Shown: positions 49,501-60,336 of the stretch, piece by piece
Numbering within the stretch: the first letter of the stretch is position 1
Layout: every line of letters begins with the position of its first letter
DNA from: Arctopsyche grandis
Lineage: Eukaryota; Arthropoda; Insecta; Trichoptera; Hydropsychidae
Length of the DNA stretch: 64,000 nucleotides
Reading direction: 5' to 3'
Assembly (NCBI RefSeq): GCF_051622035.1
Contig: NC_135360.1
Span: 31,947,206 to 32,011,205, forward strand
The notes under the pieces: model-generated
The model's input: the letters and a program-made list of their open reading frames with translations, nothing else
Databases searched by the model: none
What the model was told of the DNA's origin: nothing
Position numbers and translations under genes: made by a program

Positions 49501-52500
49501 TGTTTTTTTTGGACATTTTGAAAGGACCTAAAAAAAAAACCCACGTGCTACATTCACCGCTGTGTGATTTCGCACTTAGGACCGATCTGCGAGTCTCGAC
49601 TCGTATCGGTGTATCGCGATACACGACGTGCGAGTGTCACAGAAAGGGGGAGCATTTCGAGGAATGATGCAATGCGAGTCGAGAGGAGAGGAGAGAGGAG
49701 AGGAGAGCAAGTTAGCAACAAGTGCCGGCCGGCTCCAGCGGCGCCACCAGCTAACGACCATCTGCGCTCCACGACACCTGCACATCCGCACTCGTCCACC
49801 AGTGTACGTGAACGTGTACGTGTGCGTATGACGAGAGTGGGCGGGGTGGGTGAGTGGCGAGTGGGTGGGTGGGTGGGTGGGTGTACGTGTGTTGATACAT
49901 CTGTGTGAGTTCGGGGCGGGACGCTGCTGCTGCTGCCGCCGCCGCCACCGATCAATACGGAGCTCTGGCGGCCGACACACACCCTCAAACGGTGCAGACG
50001 CCGCAAAAATTCGCATACAAATCAATCCCAACCTATACCCAACACATACACACTTTATGTAAATTATTTTTTATTTCGATTCCATATGTACACATGTTCA
50101 ATTCAATCAATTCCTTTCTATTATCCATTTTTTATTATTATACTAGTGGTTTTACCCGGCTTCGCTCGGTATTTGTAATATAAACCGCTTAAACATGGCT
50201 AGTGTATAATAGTAAACATTTTATTAAAATTATTTGAATAGTTTTATTTTATTTAAATGTATTTGAATATTCATTTTTATTTGTTTAATTAAATTAACGT
50301 CACGGATGCTACCAACCAAAACTTACATACATCTCTTTCGAAATTATAAATTACTAGTCATTTTACTTCGCTCAGTATTTGTAATATAAACTATAGAATC
50401 TTCGTCATATAAACTTTGATTTGTTTTCGATGTTACCAATCAACATTACATGCATACTTACAAAGTCTATTTAGAAATTATATTTTATTTCAATTCCAAC
50501 CTATAAGGGGAGGTTACCATTACCAATCAATTTAAAAATTTACGTCGTATCGATAAGAATTTCAGTAACCGATACTAATTTTCAGTTCGATAGGACTGAC
50601 GGTGTTCAAAAAAATCCCCAAAATACAGACACACATTTTTTCTAGATCATGAAAACGTAATCAGTGATCGATTCCGAGTTCGAATCAGTTGAAATCTCGA
50701 GTTCGTATTTTCGCATGATCACAAAACTTCTATCTATTGTTACTACGTATGTACATAAAGTAAAAATATATACATATATATGCCGTGGAAATTTAATCGC
50801 TTCGGTACACATTCGTTATTAATATCAATAAAAGCATACAGTCGTATTAATTTCATAGAATTCCCACCGATTCGGAATTCACTCGGCGAACGCGAGTATA
50901 CCACGGATGACGTCAAAGTGGACTAATCCACTTTTTTTTCTTCTCCAATTTTGCATCGAATTTCTCTCGTTCTCTCACTATTCTCTCGTTTACACGAGTA
51001 TTCAGTTTTTTTTTATTATTTTAAATTTAAATTAACGGCACAAAGAACGACCGCTTCGCTATTTTAATGCGATATCATTCTGAGCGAAAAATTCAATACG
51101 ATATAATACGGTAAATTTTTCACTACTCACAACGATATTACATATACATTCCCAAGAGATATTAAATATATAATAAGACTAGGATTTTAAAAATTAAAAA
51201 GCGTTATATAAAGTTAGCTCTCATATATGTAGATCATTTACTTTTTCATCTTTCAACACTATGCATGCACATGCACTCGAAAACGTATGGAACGATACTC
51301 GGCATAACGAGGAGAGATAGCAAATGTAATACGTGGGTTACAAGTAGGAAAAGGATCGGTGCACTATTGTTAATTTCTTAAAAAAGCCATGCTTTTTATT
51401 AGTTTAACGACATTCCTGCCTGTCAAAAAACTGCTTTTGAACCACTCTTCAGATCGCTTTGATATCTTACGGACATACAAGGTTAGCTAACATTGAAGTA
51501 AGCTAATGTCTCTGACAATAAGCTAAATGAGTTTAATGACTAACAAACTCATTAAAATTTACATCGGAATCTTGTGTCAGAACGAAGTGATGACAGCCAG
51601 CTATCCATACTCGCCTTTCTACCACTCATTTACAAATCAATTAAGCAATGGTAAAAGCTAATTGTTTCAATCTCATTTCATATATATGACAAGCTTTTAT
51701 AATTTCTTATTTCTCTCTTACTTGGAACAATGATAGAACAGTCACTAGAAATATGACAAAAGGTGGTTGACGTAGTGGTGACGGTAAAGAGATTGAAATG
51801 GCAATAAGCGGACGAAATTAGTGTACGAATGGTATTCGAGAGAAAGGCTGCAGAGGAGATGGGTGGATGAAATCAAAATAAAATATTTATGCAATGAAAT
51901 GCGAGCAACTCTATACGTTGCGCGTGCAGATCAATCGCGTATGCAGTTGTTGTATGGAGCATGCCACACCAGGAAACTCACCGGTTGCCCAAGTCTTAGT
52001 CACCAGGCGTTGGGTCTGGTCACGGTGATTGTATTGCATAAGCACATTAGCGATTAGTTGCCAGCAACTCCATAGTGAAAAAATTATGAACAAGCGTGAC
52101 TGTATGTATCGTCACGTATTAAAAACTATTAACACGTGTGGCTGAATCTTCACATATTGAGCGGATCCTTGGTCGCGCCTTGGTTGCCCGAGCTGGGTGA
52201 CCAAGAGTGACCACAGGCAACTACGCTCGTACAACAAAGTCACCTGGTGTGAGAGATGCCCAAAACAGAGACGAATGGTAGCATATTGGAGAGGCCTTCA
52301 CCCAGCAGTGTATGGCGAATGGTTGGAAATGTACGCATTTGTCAAACATCAGACCGTTTTTTTTTTAATTTATACCAAGAACCCCAATGCGCCTTCCTGG
52401 CCAGAAGCATTGCACATTTGATACAAGTATTATAAAAAGTAAATATCAACTAACATCCACAGAGACATTTTTTGCTCTCTAACTTTGTAGTTTGCCCGGT

Positions 52501-55500
52501 TTCCTGGATAATAGCCCCAAACCTCCCATTTTTTGTTCCAAAAGCACGCTCCTCCGCCGAAGGCTACTCATGATTTTGCCAGAAAATGGGCAAGGTGGCC
52601 AATTCGTTTGAACCGTTTCAACAAAAATCAGATATATTGGCAAACTCTGATAGGAAACGATCGACCTGGAGTCACAAATCCAAGGCCTGGCCACCAGAAA
52701 CCAATGGGATTTGAACCCGTGACCACTTTGTTCAAAGCATTACATGCTAACCACTATTCTATTCAGCTGGTTTGTTATACACTTCTTGAACTTTATTGAC
52801 AGCCAACAGTTTGCGAGTTTGATTACCATGTCCGGCAATGCAAATTGGATCTTTCAGATGAAGAACCAGATGAATTTACTAAACTGCAATAGCACTACTT
52901 GAATGAACCTGACCGGAGTGCGTACCAAATTTTGTGAATGTTTCCTGTTTATACGGGGATACTCATTTCATTCATCCGTCTCGAAAATGAACTCGGGTCT
53001 AATGAGTTTTACAAATTGATAGCACACTGTCGGAGTTGTATGTCTATTCTGCTGGTTAAACCTAAACTGACAAAGACCGTGTCTCAAATCTGCATACATT
53101 TGGTATTGGTGAGTCACCCCTAGTTAGTAACAATACGTAACGCTTTTTAATTCATAACTATTCCCACTCTATTGAATGTATAAATAAAAAAATATATTTT
53201 TCGACAAAATACACTTTCAAACTGAAAAATAATCAATCATAAAAACGCAGAGATAGCGATAAGCGCAGTAAATTAATTAAACACATCACTTTTATCAACA
53301 CCTAAAAAGTAATAACAAAAAAATAAAACAATTATATAACCAACCAAAATTCGCAAAAAAAAAAATCATCAGCCAACAACAATCTTCAAACCGATCAACC
53401 AACACAACCAACCGCCTTATCTTGCTCGCACAGTACGGTAAACGTACACGCCGCATTTTTTATCTAAAAAAAAAAACCCCTAAATAAAACCTTATCAATT
53501 GAAAGGAGCGATCGAAAACCCCAGACCGCGTATAGTGCGCACGCGTGTGCATAGTAGAAGTTGCATTCAGCTGCAAAGCGAGCGAGCGAGCGAGCAGCGT
53601 GTGCATAAAACTCGTTTCAGACGACGCGAGAACATTCTAGAATGCATCGATTGTCGGACGACGCGTCGACGCTACGTACTGCGAGGCGCGCACCGTACGC
53701 ACACCGAAAACGCCGACAAACCGAAAACTGAACGCGTGACGTCATCGTCATTACATCGATACAAAAAAAAAGCACGTACATAATAATTGTGCATACACAC
53801 TCAACCACACGCGCGCGAGCTAAGACTTATCGTACGGCAATTCAAACAATTAGTTCCACTCTAATCGTTCCGATTTTTCTTATATGCATATCGGTGTGTT
53901 GGTACAGCGGTTGATTTTATTTATACGCATTTCCGAATTGCTCTCGCTCTTTCTAGGTACACATATATATATATATGTCATTATTTAAATATATATATAT
54001 TTATATATCGGCCCACATGTCGCCGGAAGAATGTTGGACGCAGAGAGCTAAATGTATAACGCGGTCGAATAATGTTCACGTGATGTGACGTCGTTATTAG
54101 TGGTCGTAGTCGTCGCCGCTAATTTCAATAACAATATTTCCCATTTCTGGTGTGAGAACGTTCGCACGATCGTGGCAGACGCGTGTTCCGCATTGTATTT
54201 ATGCCAATTTTGCCGAGTCTTCTGGCCTTATAACGGTGAATAATAATGCAAATTTCGGCCGAAAGACTGCGAGTGGAGCGAGCGAGCGAGAAAGAGATGG
54301 ATAGATGGTGAAGAGCAGCCTCTTCGAACGCGCCGCACTCCAGATTCTGGTCAATCAATTCAAGATTTGAACGGTCCCCACGAGGAAAATGTGGCCGTGA
54401 TCTATGGGGCGAACGTGCTACAGAACGTGTTGCAAAAAAAAGTGTTTGCATCTCGTCTACCTAAGGGCCGGGCCGCACCGCTCAACTCGCGAACAACTTG
54501 GTTGAGGGCGACCAGACCAATGCATGCAGGTAGATGGGACATGCCACACTCGTCAACTTGTTTGTCGCGCAACTAGTCGGCCGACAAAGTTGCACGGTGC
54601 GGCCCGGACCTAAAGGTAAAGACGGACACATGAAAAAAAAACCGAAGAAATCCCCCCCCAGTGTATGGCATGGAGTCGCGAGCGCATCCATGCCATACGA
54701 TTCAGTGTGTTTGCACCTTATAATACACATCGAATCGAAAGCGAAGGGGATAAATCTGATCCTAATATAAATACCTAAATAAAGTCACAGGCGTTAAAAC
54801 AATTAACACCTGACAAACATATAAGGGTACAGGGTAGTGGTAAAAGCTTGTCGTCAGTCTCCAATTGTTTATTACGATTGTATTTCACCATCGAATTAGC
54901 GGAAGAAATTGAAATCTCTATCGGCGGCCAAACCTCGCAAAATTTCAAAGCGACCAGAAGAAAGTGGGAATTTTGTCAGACCGATTGGAGAAGTGAAGCT
55001 AATAAAAAAAATCGATGCAAAAAAGACGACACCCGGTCCACACGAGTATTCTTATTTATGCAAAAGAAAGTTGATGTCATAATCTTGACCCAACCCAACT
55101 CGCGATGGCATAAGGATCGGAATCCAGCTGGGGGGGGGGGGGGAGAGAGCAAGAATGAAAAAATTCAAGCATAAACTAAGCAACTGCTTTATATTCTGAA
55201 GCAGCCTTCTGATCATTTAAAAAATAAGACATAGAAATTATAAGATGCTTTTTGCACAAAAAATGGTTTACTATTGTCAATTTCTTACAAAAGCCTTGCT
55301 CTTTTGCTTCGACCACTGATCAAGCGGTCTATCGTTACTTGAAAAGTATCCATCCAACGCCGATCTCTAGTAATAACTAGACATCGGATAGGGATCGGGG
55401 CAAACAGGTTTTGCTATTTTTTTTTAAACTTTTATTTTTGCTTTCAGCTGTTGGAATATGCATTATTCGACATTGCCCTAATCACCCTCCGAAATCTGGT

Positions 55501-58500
55501 CATAACTAGACTTATGCCAAGGTTAGATGCAATTGCAAATAACAATAGACCGTTCTATCAGTATTCAAAGCAATGGAGCAAAAAAGGATAGATTTCTAAG
55601 AAATCAACTAAAATACAAGTACATAATTTTAAGACAAGTATATAACAAATAATTTAATTACAAGTACCAAATCAACGGACATCTAAGGACTAGCATTGAA
55701 TATTTTCTATGAATCACGAGGGCCAAAATGTGCCATGAAGGACATGATTGGATCAACAGTGCAAGAAGAGAACGTCGTTTATTATATTTCTGCTAGCCTT
55801 TGGATGGTATATCATTTATTATAAAATGCGTTACCAACCAATTGGCAACTCGATCCCCGCCCCAAATGGACACAGGTCCTACTAAAAATCTCCATATTAA
55901 GCCATAACATTGCAAATACCTTTCGAATACGTATATACACCCGACCAAAACTCACCCCCTGGAGTGTTTTCGGTGATTCCCACATATTTGAAGAAATGCA
56001 ATCGATCGTACGGATAAACAATGACACGAGGATACGCCCATCAACAGTCGGAGTCTACCCAGGCATACCATGCCGTGCCGTACGATTCTGCGCCTAAAAG
56101 TCTCGCCACGAAAATCAGTTGAATGACTTTTCGCGTCAACACTATGACGCATCAATGTGTCAGAATTTGTACAAGGAAAAGGAAAAAAAACCCCAACGTG
56201 TGTGGCACAACCTCAAGAATATCAAATTGCCAGATAGACGAGTCGCGGCTCGTCTTCACGAGAGATATAGTATACATAAAAGAAAACGAGATTTTAACGT
56301 GGTGAGGAGTGCAATATGTCAGTTCCTTCAGGTGGACACACACACACACACAGACATAACGATAGCAGAGATAAATAAAATGCGATTCTAAACTTTGTAC
56401 GTTGACGAGTTCAGATTACGACGTTACATTACGCTAATTGCCCTGCCCCATCGGTCACGTCAATCGTGACGCATTTTCATGACAAAAGTACATATTGTTC
56501 CAAATTTACATTATGCTTCCACAAATCGATACTTCCAATTTGCCGCTTGCTGTCCCACATCTACTACATTTCTCAACTATTTGTTAATATATATAAAAAC
56601 GAAATGAATTCGATGTAATCTCATTTCCTCGTCGGGTTATCTAAGGACTTTTTCCTTCTATTCCAAAATGTGCTGCGGAATGTGTTTCGAGAAAATGGAG
56701 GGAGGGGCGCATAGAAACAACTGCACATTAGCATGGTAGAATGGGCAGTATTCCTAAGGGCAAATTTGCATGAATATGCATATATATACATATACTGTAC
56801 GTTCTAAACGTCAATACCTCGAAGGGTATATACTTCTGGAGATTGGAGATTTCAATTAAATGTACGTTTTTAATTGAAAAAAGCTAAAGGACGCTTTCCG
56901 TCCTCGGACAGGGCTGTAATATCGATCTCATCAGTTGCAATGTATAGGGGAGGTCGCGAATTTGAACCGTCATTGTTTTACATCCATTTTTTTCTTCGGT
57001 CCACTAGTTCGTTGTTAATTCAACGTAGTTTCTCTTTTGGTTATCGGTGCATTGGAATGCAACGGAGCAAAAAAATAATTCAGCCGAGTATTCGTTTTTC
57101 CTCTTCCCCGACACTAGTTATATTATTATAATTCAATGACTAATCGTTTACTTTTGAAATTCTATACACCGTTTTATTTTATTTCAAACATGTACATTCG
57201 CTCCAAAGCGACGATCGTACTGATACAATACGATCAATACAAATTTATACAATGCAAACATCATCCACAGTGACATCTATGGAGAAATGTTTGAAGCATT
57301 TCATTATACAAATTTGCAAACCTCACAAGACGCTGAATAATTTGAGATTTGCAAGATGCCAATTTTGCGCGAACCGTTTCAATGAAAATCAGAAAAACTC
57401 TGAAAATGCTTAATTAAAAATAAGTTCCATTGTAAAAACGGTTCCGCGACAACCGGCTTACGGTTACTTTCACTCATGCGACAATTGGCTCACAAGTTAT
57501 TTTGACAAATCTGCGGATTTTCAAAATCATTTATTTAGTTTTTAGTACCGGTAGTTCCAAAGGCTTGTTTTCGGTCAAATACTGATACCATCAGTATCGG
57601 TACTTTCGTTAATGGCCGTGAGCCAGTTGTCGCGTGAGTGAAATTTCGTGCGCGTAACGCCTTTGAGTGAAAGGTTCGTGAGTCAGTTGTCGTGACACCT
57701 ATAAAAACAGCACAGCAGCTCACGTAAACGAGTTTATATTCATACTATCCAGCAGTTCACGGTTGCGGCACGTTCAGACAAATTCAGGCAAAATCGGCTT
57801 ACATATACATACAGAGCACGACGATACGGCGCAATATTGCTTGCGTCCTATCGAATATCCATATGCGCATGCATGCGCACTTTCAAGAATACGCGTGCAC
57901 TCGCTACTATGACGTCACGGCATAGTCAGTGGCCAAAGAAACCCAGCTTTGCTTGATACGTTACGGTGACATGTACTGCTGTATAGTCTGAATAGATTTT
58001 GTTGGCTGCTGTCGTTCTACTGCATCTGCGTCACGTTAGACGTTGAATGTTTCCATAAATGAATGAATTATGGAAATTAAAATGAACCAAAGAATACTTT
58101 TCGTACTGCTGGTTACGTGCAGTGCTAGTAATAGATTAGACGAAAAACCCAATTGATATTGTATATGTACTCGGTGACTCAAAATTCTATTGTGGGCAAT
58201 GATCCTGGCACATTTGATAGTAAAATTAGATGATTTTATTGTAATCAATTCAGACAATATAATATATATATAAAAAAAGGAAGGAATGTATGTTGATACA
58301 TTAACACATGAGATTCCAAAAAATAAAATTTAGAATCATTAAGAGTTATTTGTATCGATTTCAATTCCGAGATATGTTGAACTTCATTTTTAATTATCAC
58401 TTTTTTAAAAACCATCTGTTGAAGTTTCAATGGGCACAACTAGTAATTAATATAGGCAAATAAGATTAAAGTTTTAATCTTATTTGCTTATGATTCAATC

Positions 58501-59734
58501 CATACCCAACTAATATAATATATATATCTGTTGCAAACAAGCCGAAAATAGGTTCTCAATTTCTGAAATTAAATCTTACCATTCGATATAATATATGTGT
58601 TTAGGATTCATTTATGATTTAATTAAACAAGTTAGAAAAGATTTTCTTTTTTCATCATATTATTAAACTCCGAATTGATTGAAAACCCGGCCAGGGTGCA
58701 TCATATGGTTTTCCAGATTAATCGACATCCAAACTGTAACATTTAAATAGTATATTTTTTCATTCTGTATGTCTTAACAATGGAAGGGGGGGGGGGGGTT
58801 GAATTTCAGCAAGCGGGACAATTCCAGAACATCAAAATGTCCAATACAAATTTTTGAATTTGGTCAGTTTTGATCGAAAACCTCGCCAGGGCTCGTCGCA
58901 TTTCTTCACATTCGGGGCATCCAAGTATGGAATATCTTCGATCCAAAATCGAGTCACATGTGCGTTTTCGATTCCAATGCACACCACATATATACATATA
59001 TATATGTAAGCTCGAGTTGAGGGGGGGGGGAGGGGGTGGGGCTAAAATCAAAATCCAGTCATGAAATTTTCCAATCGATGTCAAAGTTTCGCGGAATTTT
59101 CGCGGCGTGCCTCGCTATACGCGCCCGAACACTTCCGAAGAGTGCTTCGGCAGGAGACGAAGTCGTCTAATTCGAAATTCGAAAACGAGGCCGCGGCCGA
59201 AGAATTTGCATACATTTTGAGCAATCGGGCCGCCGGTGACGCGAGAAACACGGCCATTAGCCGGGGAGTCGGCGAGTTTCGTCAGCTGGAGAGTAGTGAC
59301 TCACGACTACGATTATGACTCACGAATGCATCGGATTCCGTGGATGCAGAGAGGGGGGGAGGCGGGGTGAGGAGAGGGGTGCAGCCGCCGCTCCAGGCGA
59401 GCCAACGTCACGGTCCGATTCCTAGACGCATTCGATTCGCAGATTGACAGGTGGAGTGGGGTGGGGTGGGGTGGGGGGTGGGGCGGGGCGGGGTCGCGAG
59501 CCGGGGCTTCGGCCCCCGCCCGAGGCTGCGCCCCGGCCGGCCGGATTGCGGCCCGCCTGGTAACAAGATCGAAATCGAAAGCGAAAGCGGCGCCGGCCGG
59601 CGAATGGTAAATGGTGATCGGTCGATCGGTCGATCGGCGTGATGAGTGAAGATTGGCGTCAGCCACTTACCATCGTATCGCTCGGCCTGCTCGGCGAGCT
59701 TGGCGCGGTAGACGTTGTCCTCGCGCGCTGCCAT
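46530..59734 (-). CDS. 14-3-3epsilon: 14-3-3 protein epsilon
   Basis: Dimeric adaptor that binds phosphoserine/threonine motifs in the cytoplasm and nucleus and modulates RAS/MAPK, cell-cycle and trafficking proteins. Six coding exons on the minus strand, all GT-AG: 59671-59734 ([21 protein letters not shown] plus 1 nt), 47420-47574, 47177-47332, 46930-47088, 46669-46849, 46530-46585 (stop TAA), giving 256 aa against 255 in human epsilon. Phosphopeptide-pocket residues K50, R57, R130, Y131 and N176 all fall at the canonical numbers ([28 protein letters not shown]). The [16 protein letters not shown] signature and the C-terminus DVEDQDVS mark the epsilon isotype of insects. Local differences from the usual sequence: [11 protein letters not shown] (usually HLIPCATSGES), FYFKMK (FYYKMK), [14 protein letters not shown] (YKAASDIAM.DLPP). 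Intron 1 is 12.1 kb and repeat-rich, the others 79-243 bp. Start: the only ATG in a GC-rich first exon, in frame and at the family position. Confidence 0.97.
48910..49165. repeat. Degenerate minisatellite
   Basis: Repeats of a roughly 24-bp word GCATGTTTCAAGTATCAGTA, with variants (AAGTTTTTAAGTATCAGTAT, GCACGTTTCAAGCATCAGTA). The ORF of 123 codons across it is repeat-generated (serine/isoleucine-rich) and not a gene. Confidence 0.65.
49172..49407. mobile_element. MITE with GGGCGGTTTCAGACT ends
   Basis: Inverted ends GGGCGGTTTCAGACT(T/A)GCG, 236 bp, the inside dominated by CGCGTATA words (ACGCGCGTATAATCTCG, GGCGCGTATAGGCGCG). The left flank is TTA but the right is TCG, so no clear duplication. 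Possibly PIF/Harbinger-like. A family A MITE sits immediately to its right. Confidence 0.65.
49411..49575. mobile_element. PIF/Harbinger-type MITE, family A (copy A5)
   Basis: GGGCGAAATCACACAGCG ... CGCTGTGTGATTTCGCAC, 165 bp. The internal blocks TCTCCTACATTTCTT and AGCCAGGGGGTGTTTTTTTT are the inverted family core. Shorter than A1-A3 (internal deletion). Confidence 0.7.
49580..49990. other. GC-rich, CpG-containing island inside intron 1
   Basis: Strongly different composition from the AT-rich intron: (GGAGA)n near 49,680-49,705, CACCTGCACATCCGCACTCG, a (GGGT)n run at about 49,862-49,882 and CTG/CCG triplets at 49,923-49,948. Overlapping ORFs of 65-151 codons on both strands are low-complexity and not credible genes. 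It could be an alternative promoter or 5' exon of 14-3-3 epsilon. No direct evidence. Confidence 0.45.
50143..50480 (+). repeat. Interspersed repeat, family F (copy 2)
   Basis: TGGTTTTACCCGGCTTCGCT followed by CGGTATTTGTAATATAAACC and AAACATGGCTAGTGTA, the same order of blocks as at 706-950. A second, shorter start (TTTTACTTCGCTCAGTATTT) at about 50,361 indicates tandem or nested copies. Unknown class. Confidence 0.55.
51755..51975 (+). pseudogene. Possible C-terminal remnant of a non-LTR (RTE-like) polyprotein
   Basis: VKRLKWQ then, in another frame, [14 protein letters not shown] and later [20 protein letters not shown] resemble the end of insect endonuclease-reverse transcriptases (pattern KRLKWQWAGH ... 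RPPTRWVDDI ... AQDRSRWR). Stops and frame changes are present. Recognition rests on short motifs only. Confidence 0.38.
52376..52770 (-). repeat. tRNA-derived SINE (copy 2)
   Basis: Minus strand: A-box-like TAGTGGTTAGCATG (52742-52755) and B box GGGTTCAAATCCC (52706-52718), then the body shared with copy 1 (AGGAAACGATCGACCTGGAG on the plus strand at 52,651) and the 3' block CCCCAATGCGCCTTCCTGGC near 52,382, ending at a T-rich run. Most complete copy in the window. Confidence 0.75.
53480..53830. other. CpG-rich segment inside intron 1
   Basis: CpG-dense compared with its surroundings: (GAGC)n at 53,577-53,597, GACGACGCGAGAAC, GACGACGCGTCGACGC, CACACGCGCGCGAGC. ORFs here do not resemble proteins. 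A second candidate regulatory island of the 14-3-3 epsilon locus. Confidence 0.35.
54465..54610. mobile_element. MITE with GGGCCGGGCCGCACCG ends, TAA duplication
   Basis: Inverted ends GGGCCGGGCCGCACCG / CGGTGCGGCCCGGACC flanked by TAA (54462-54464 and 54611-54613). The 3-bp TWA duplication and GGG end suggest PIF/Harbinger. 146 bp. Directly to the right a partial family A end (GATTCAGTGTGTTTGCACC before TTA, about 54,720) is present. Confidence 0.65.
55940..56094. mobile_element. PIF/Harbinger-type MITE, family A (copy A6, partial)
   Basis: Carries the family core ACTCACCCCCTGGAGTGTTT and CATATTTGAAGAAATGCAAT and ends ATTCTGCGCC before TAA. The left end is not clear. Confidence 0.5.
57735..58140. 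mobile_element. Inverted-repeat element, family D (copy 2, degenerate, inverse)
   Basis: Reading inverse to 23,322-23,803 it shares TTCATACTATCCAGCAG, CAGGCAAAATCGGCTTACAT, ATGCGCATGCATGCGCACTT and GACATGTACTGCTGTATAGT. The ends are eroded. Confidence 0.5.
59340..59560. promoter_or_regulatory. G-rich, G-quadruplex-capable tract at the start of intron 1
   Basis: On the plus strand (template strand for 14-3-3 epsilon) repeated GGGG blocks separated by single T or C occur at about 59,457-59,492, preceded by GAGAGGGGGGGAGGCGGGG (59,348-59,366). It lies 110-330 bp inside the first intron. The role is inferred from composition only. Confidence 0.5.
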
Positions 59735-60290
59735 CTCTGCGACGGTCGCTGTCGAGTCGATGGTGGTTGCCGTGAGGAAGACGTCGGGCCGATGCGCGCG
59801 GATGCGACGCTGCTCTTCCGCTCTCCTGCCCTTCTGCTTCTACTCGACTCGACGTTCGGTTCGACTCGACTCGTACGGGGGAACACCACACGGACACTAC
59901 ACACCGACAGTGCACACACAGCCACAGACACAGACACACCGACACACCGACCCGTACCCGCGCCTGCACTCTACGCTCGCCTCGCCGCACCTCGAGCTTC
60001 TGGCTGTGGCCGCCGCCGCCTGGCGCGCCACTCGCCACTCGCGTCACGCACACTCGCGCGCGCCCTCACACGGCACTCACACCGACGCGGCCGCTACGAG
60101 GCAGTCGCGAGCCGGCGCCGGTTGCGGAGGGCGGCCGCGGGATGGCGCCACCGCTCGCCGCCGGTTGCCGCTTCCGTCCCCACGCTTCCGCCACTGTTGC
60201 CAACCCGCCGACACGAGCCTCCTCAACGTCGATCGAATACGCGATATGGCCTTCGACGATTTTCCGAGACCGCCCTCGCCATTTTGTGCG
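59735..60290 (-). promoter_or_regulatory. Putative CpG-rich promoter and 5' UTR of 14-3-3 epsilon
   Basis: GC-rich, CpG-dense sequence immediately upstream of the start codon, ending abruptly where AT-rich DNA and a jockey insertion begin (about 60,300). Contains (CA/GACA)n-type repeats near 59,910-59,950 and GCCGCCGCC near 60,010. No TATA box seen, as usual for housekeeping genes. Long ORFs on both strands (up to 219 codons) are composition artefacts. Confidence 0.55.
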
Positions 60291-60336
60291 AGCTTTAAAA
60301 ATATTATACAGATGTGAAAATTCATATTGCAATATT

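Larger units (their letters stand above)
47575..59670 (-). other. Intron 1 of 14-3-3 epsilon, repeat-rich
   Basis: 12,096 bp between donor GTAAGT (just below 59,671) and acceptor TTTCAG (just above 47,574). Its identified contents are listed separately: minisatellite, MITEs, a family F repeat, an RT remnant, a SINE and GC-rich islands. The remaining stretches (47.6-48.9, 50.7-51.7, 52.8-53.45, 54.75-55.9, 56.1-57.7 and 58.2-59.0 kb) show only AT-rich sequence, poly-A/poly-G runs (A17 near 48,700, G14 near 55,132, G14 near 58,787) and chance ORFs. Confidence 0.85.

Noticed and set aside
49554-50031. 150- and 151-codon overlapping ORFs on the minus strand
   Set aside because: Low-complexity translations (THPPTHPP, QQQQ) of GGGT and CTG/CCG microsatellites in a GC island.
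59639-60317. Long plus-strand ORFs of 219 and 200 codons
   Set aside because: They lie antisense to the 14-3-3 epsilon first exon and promoter in GC-rich DNA, overlap ORFs in other frames, are Arg/Ala/His-rich, and match no family.
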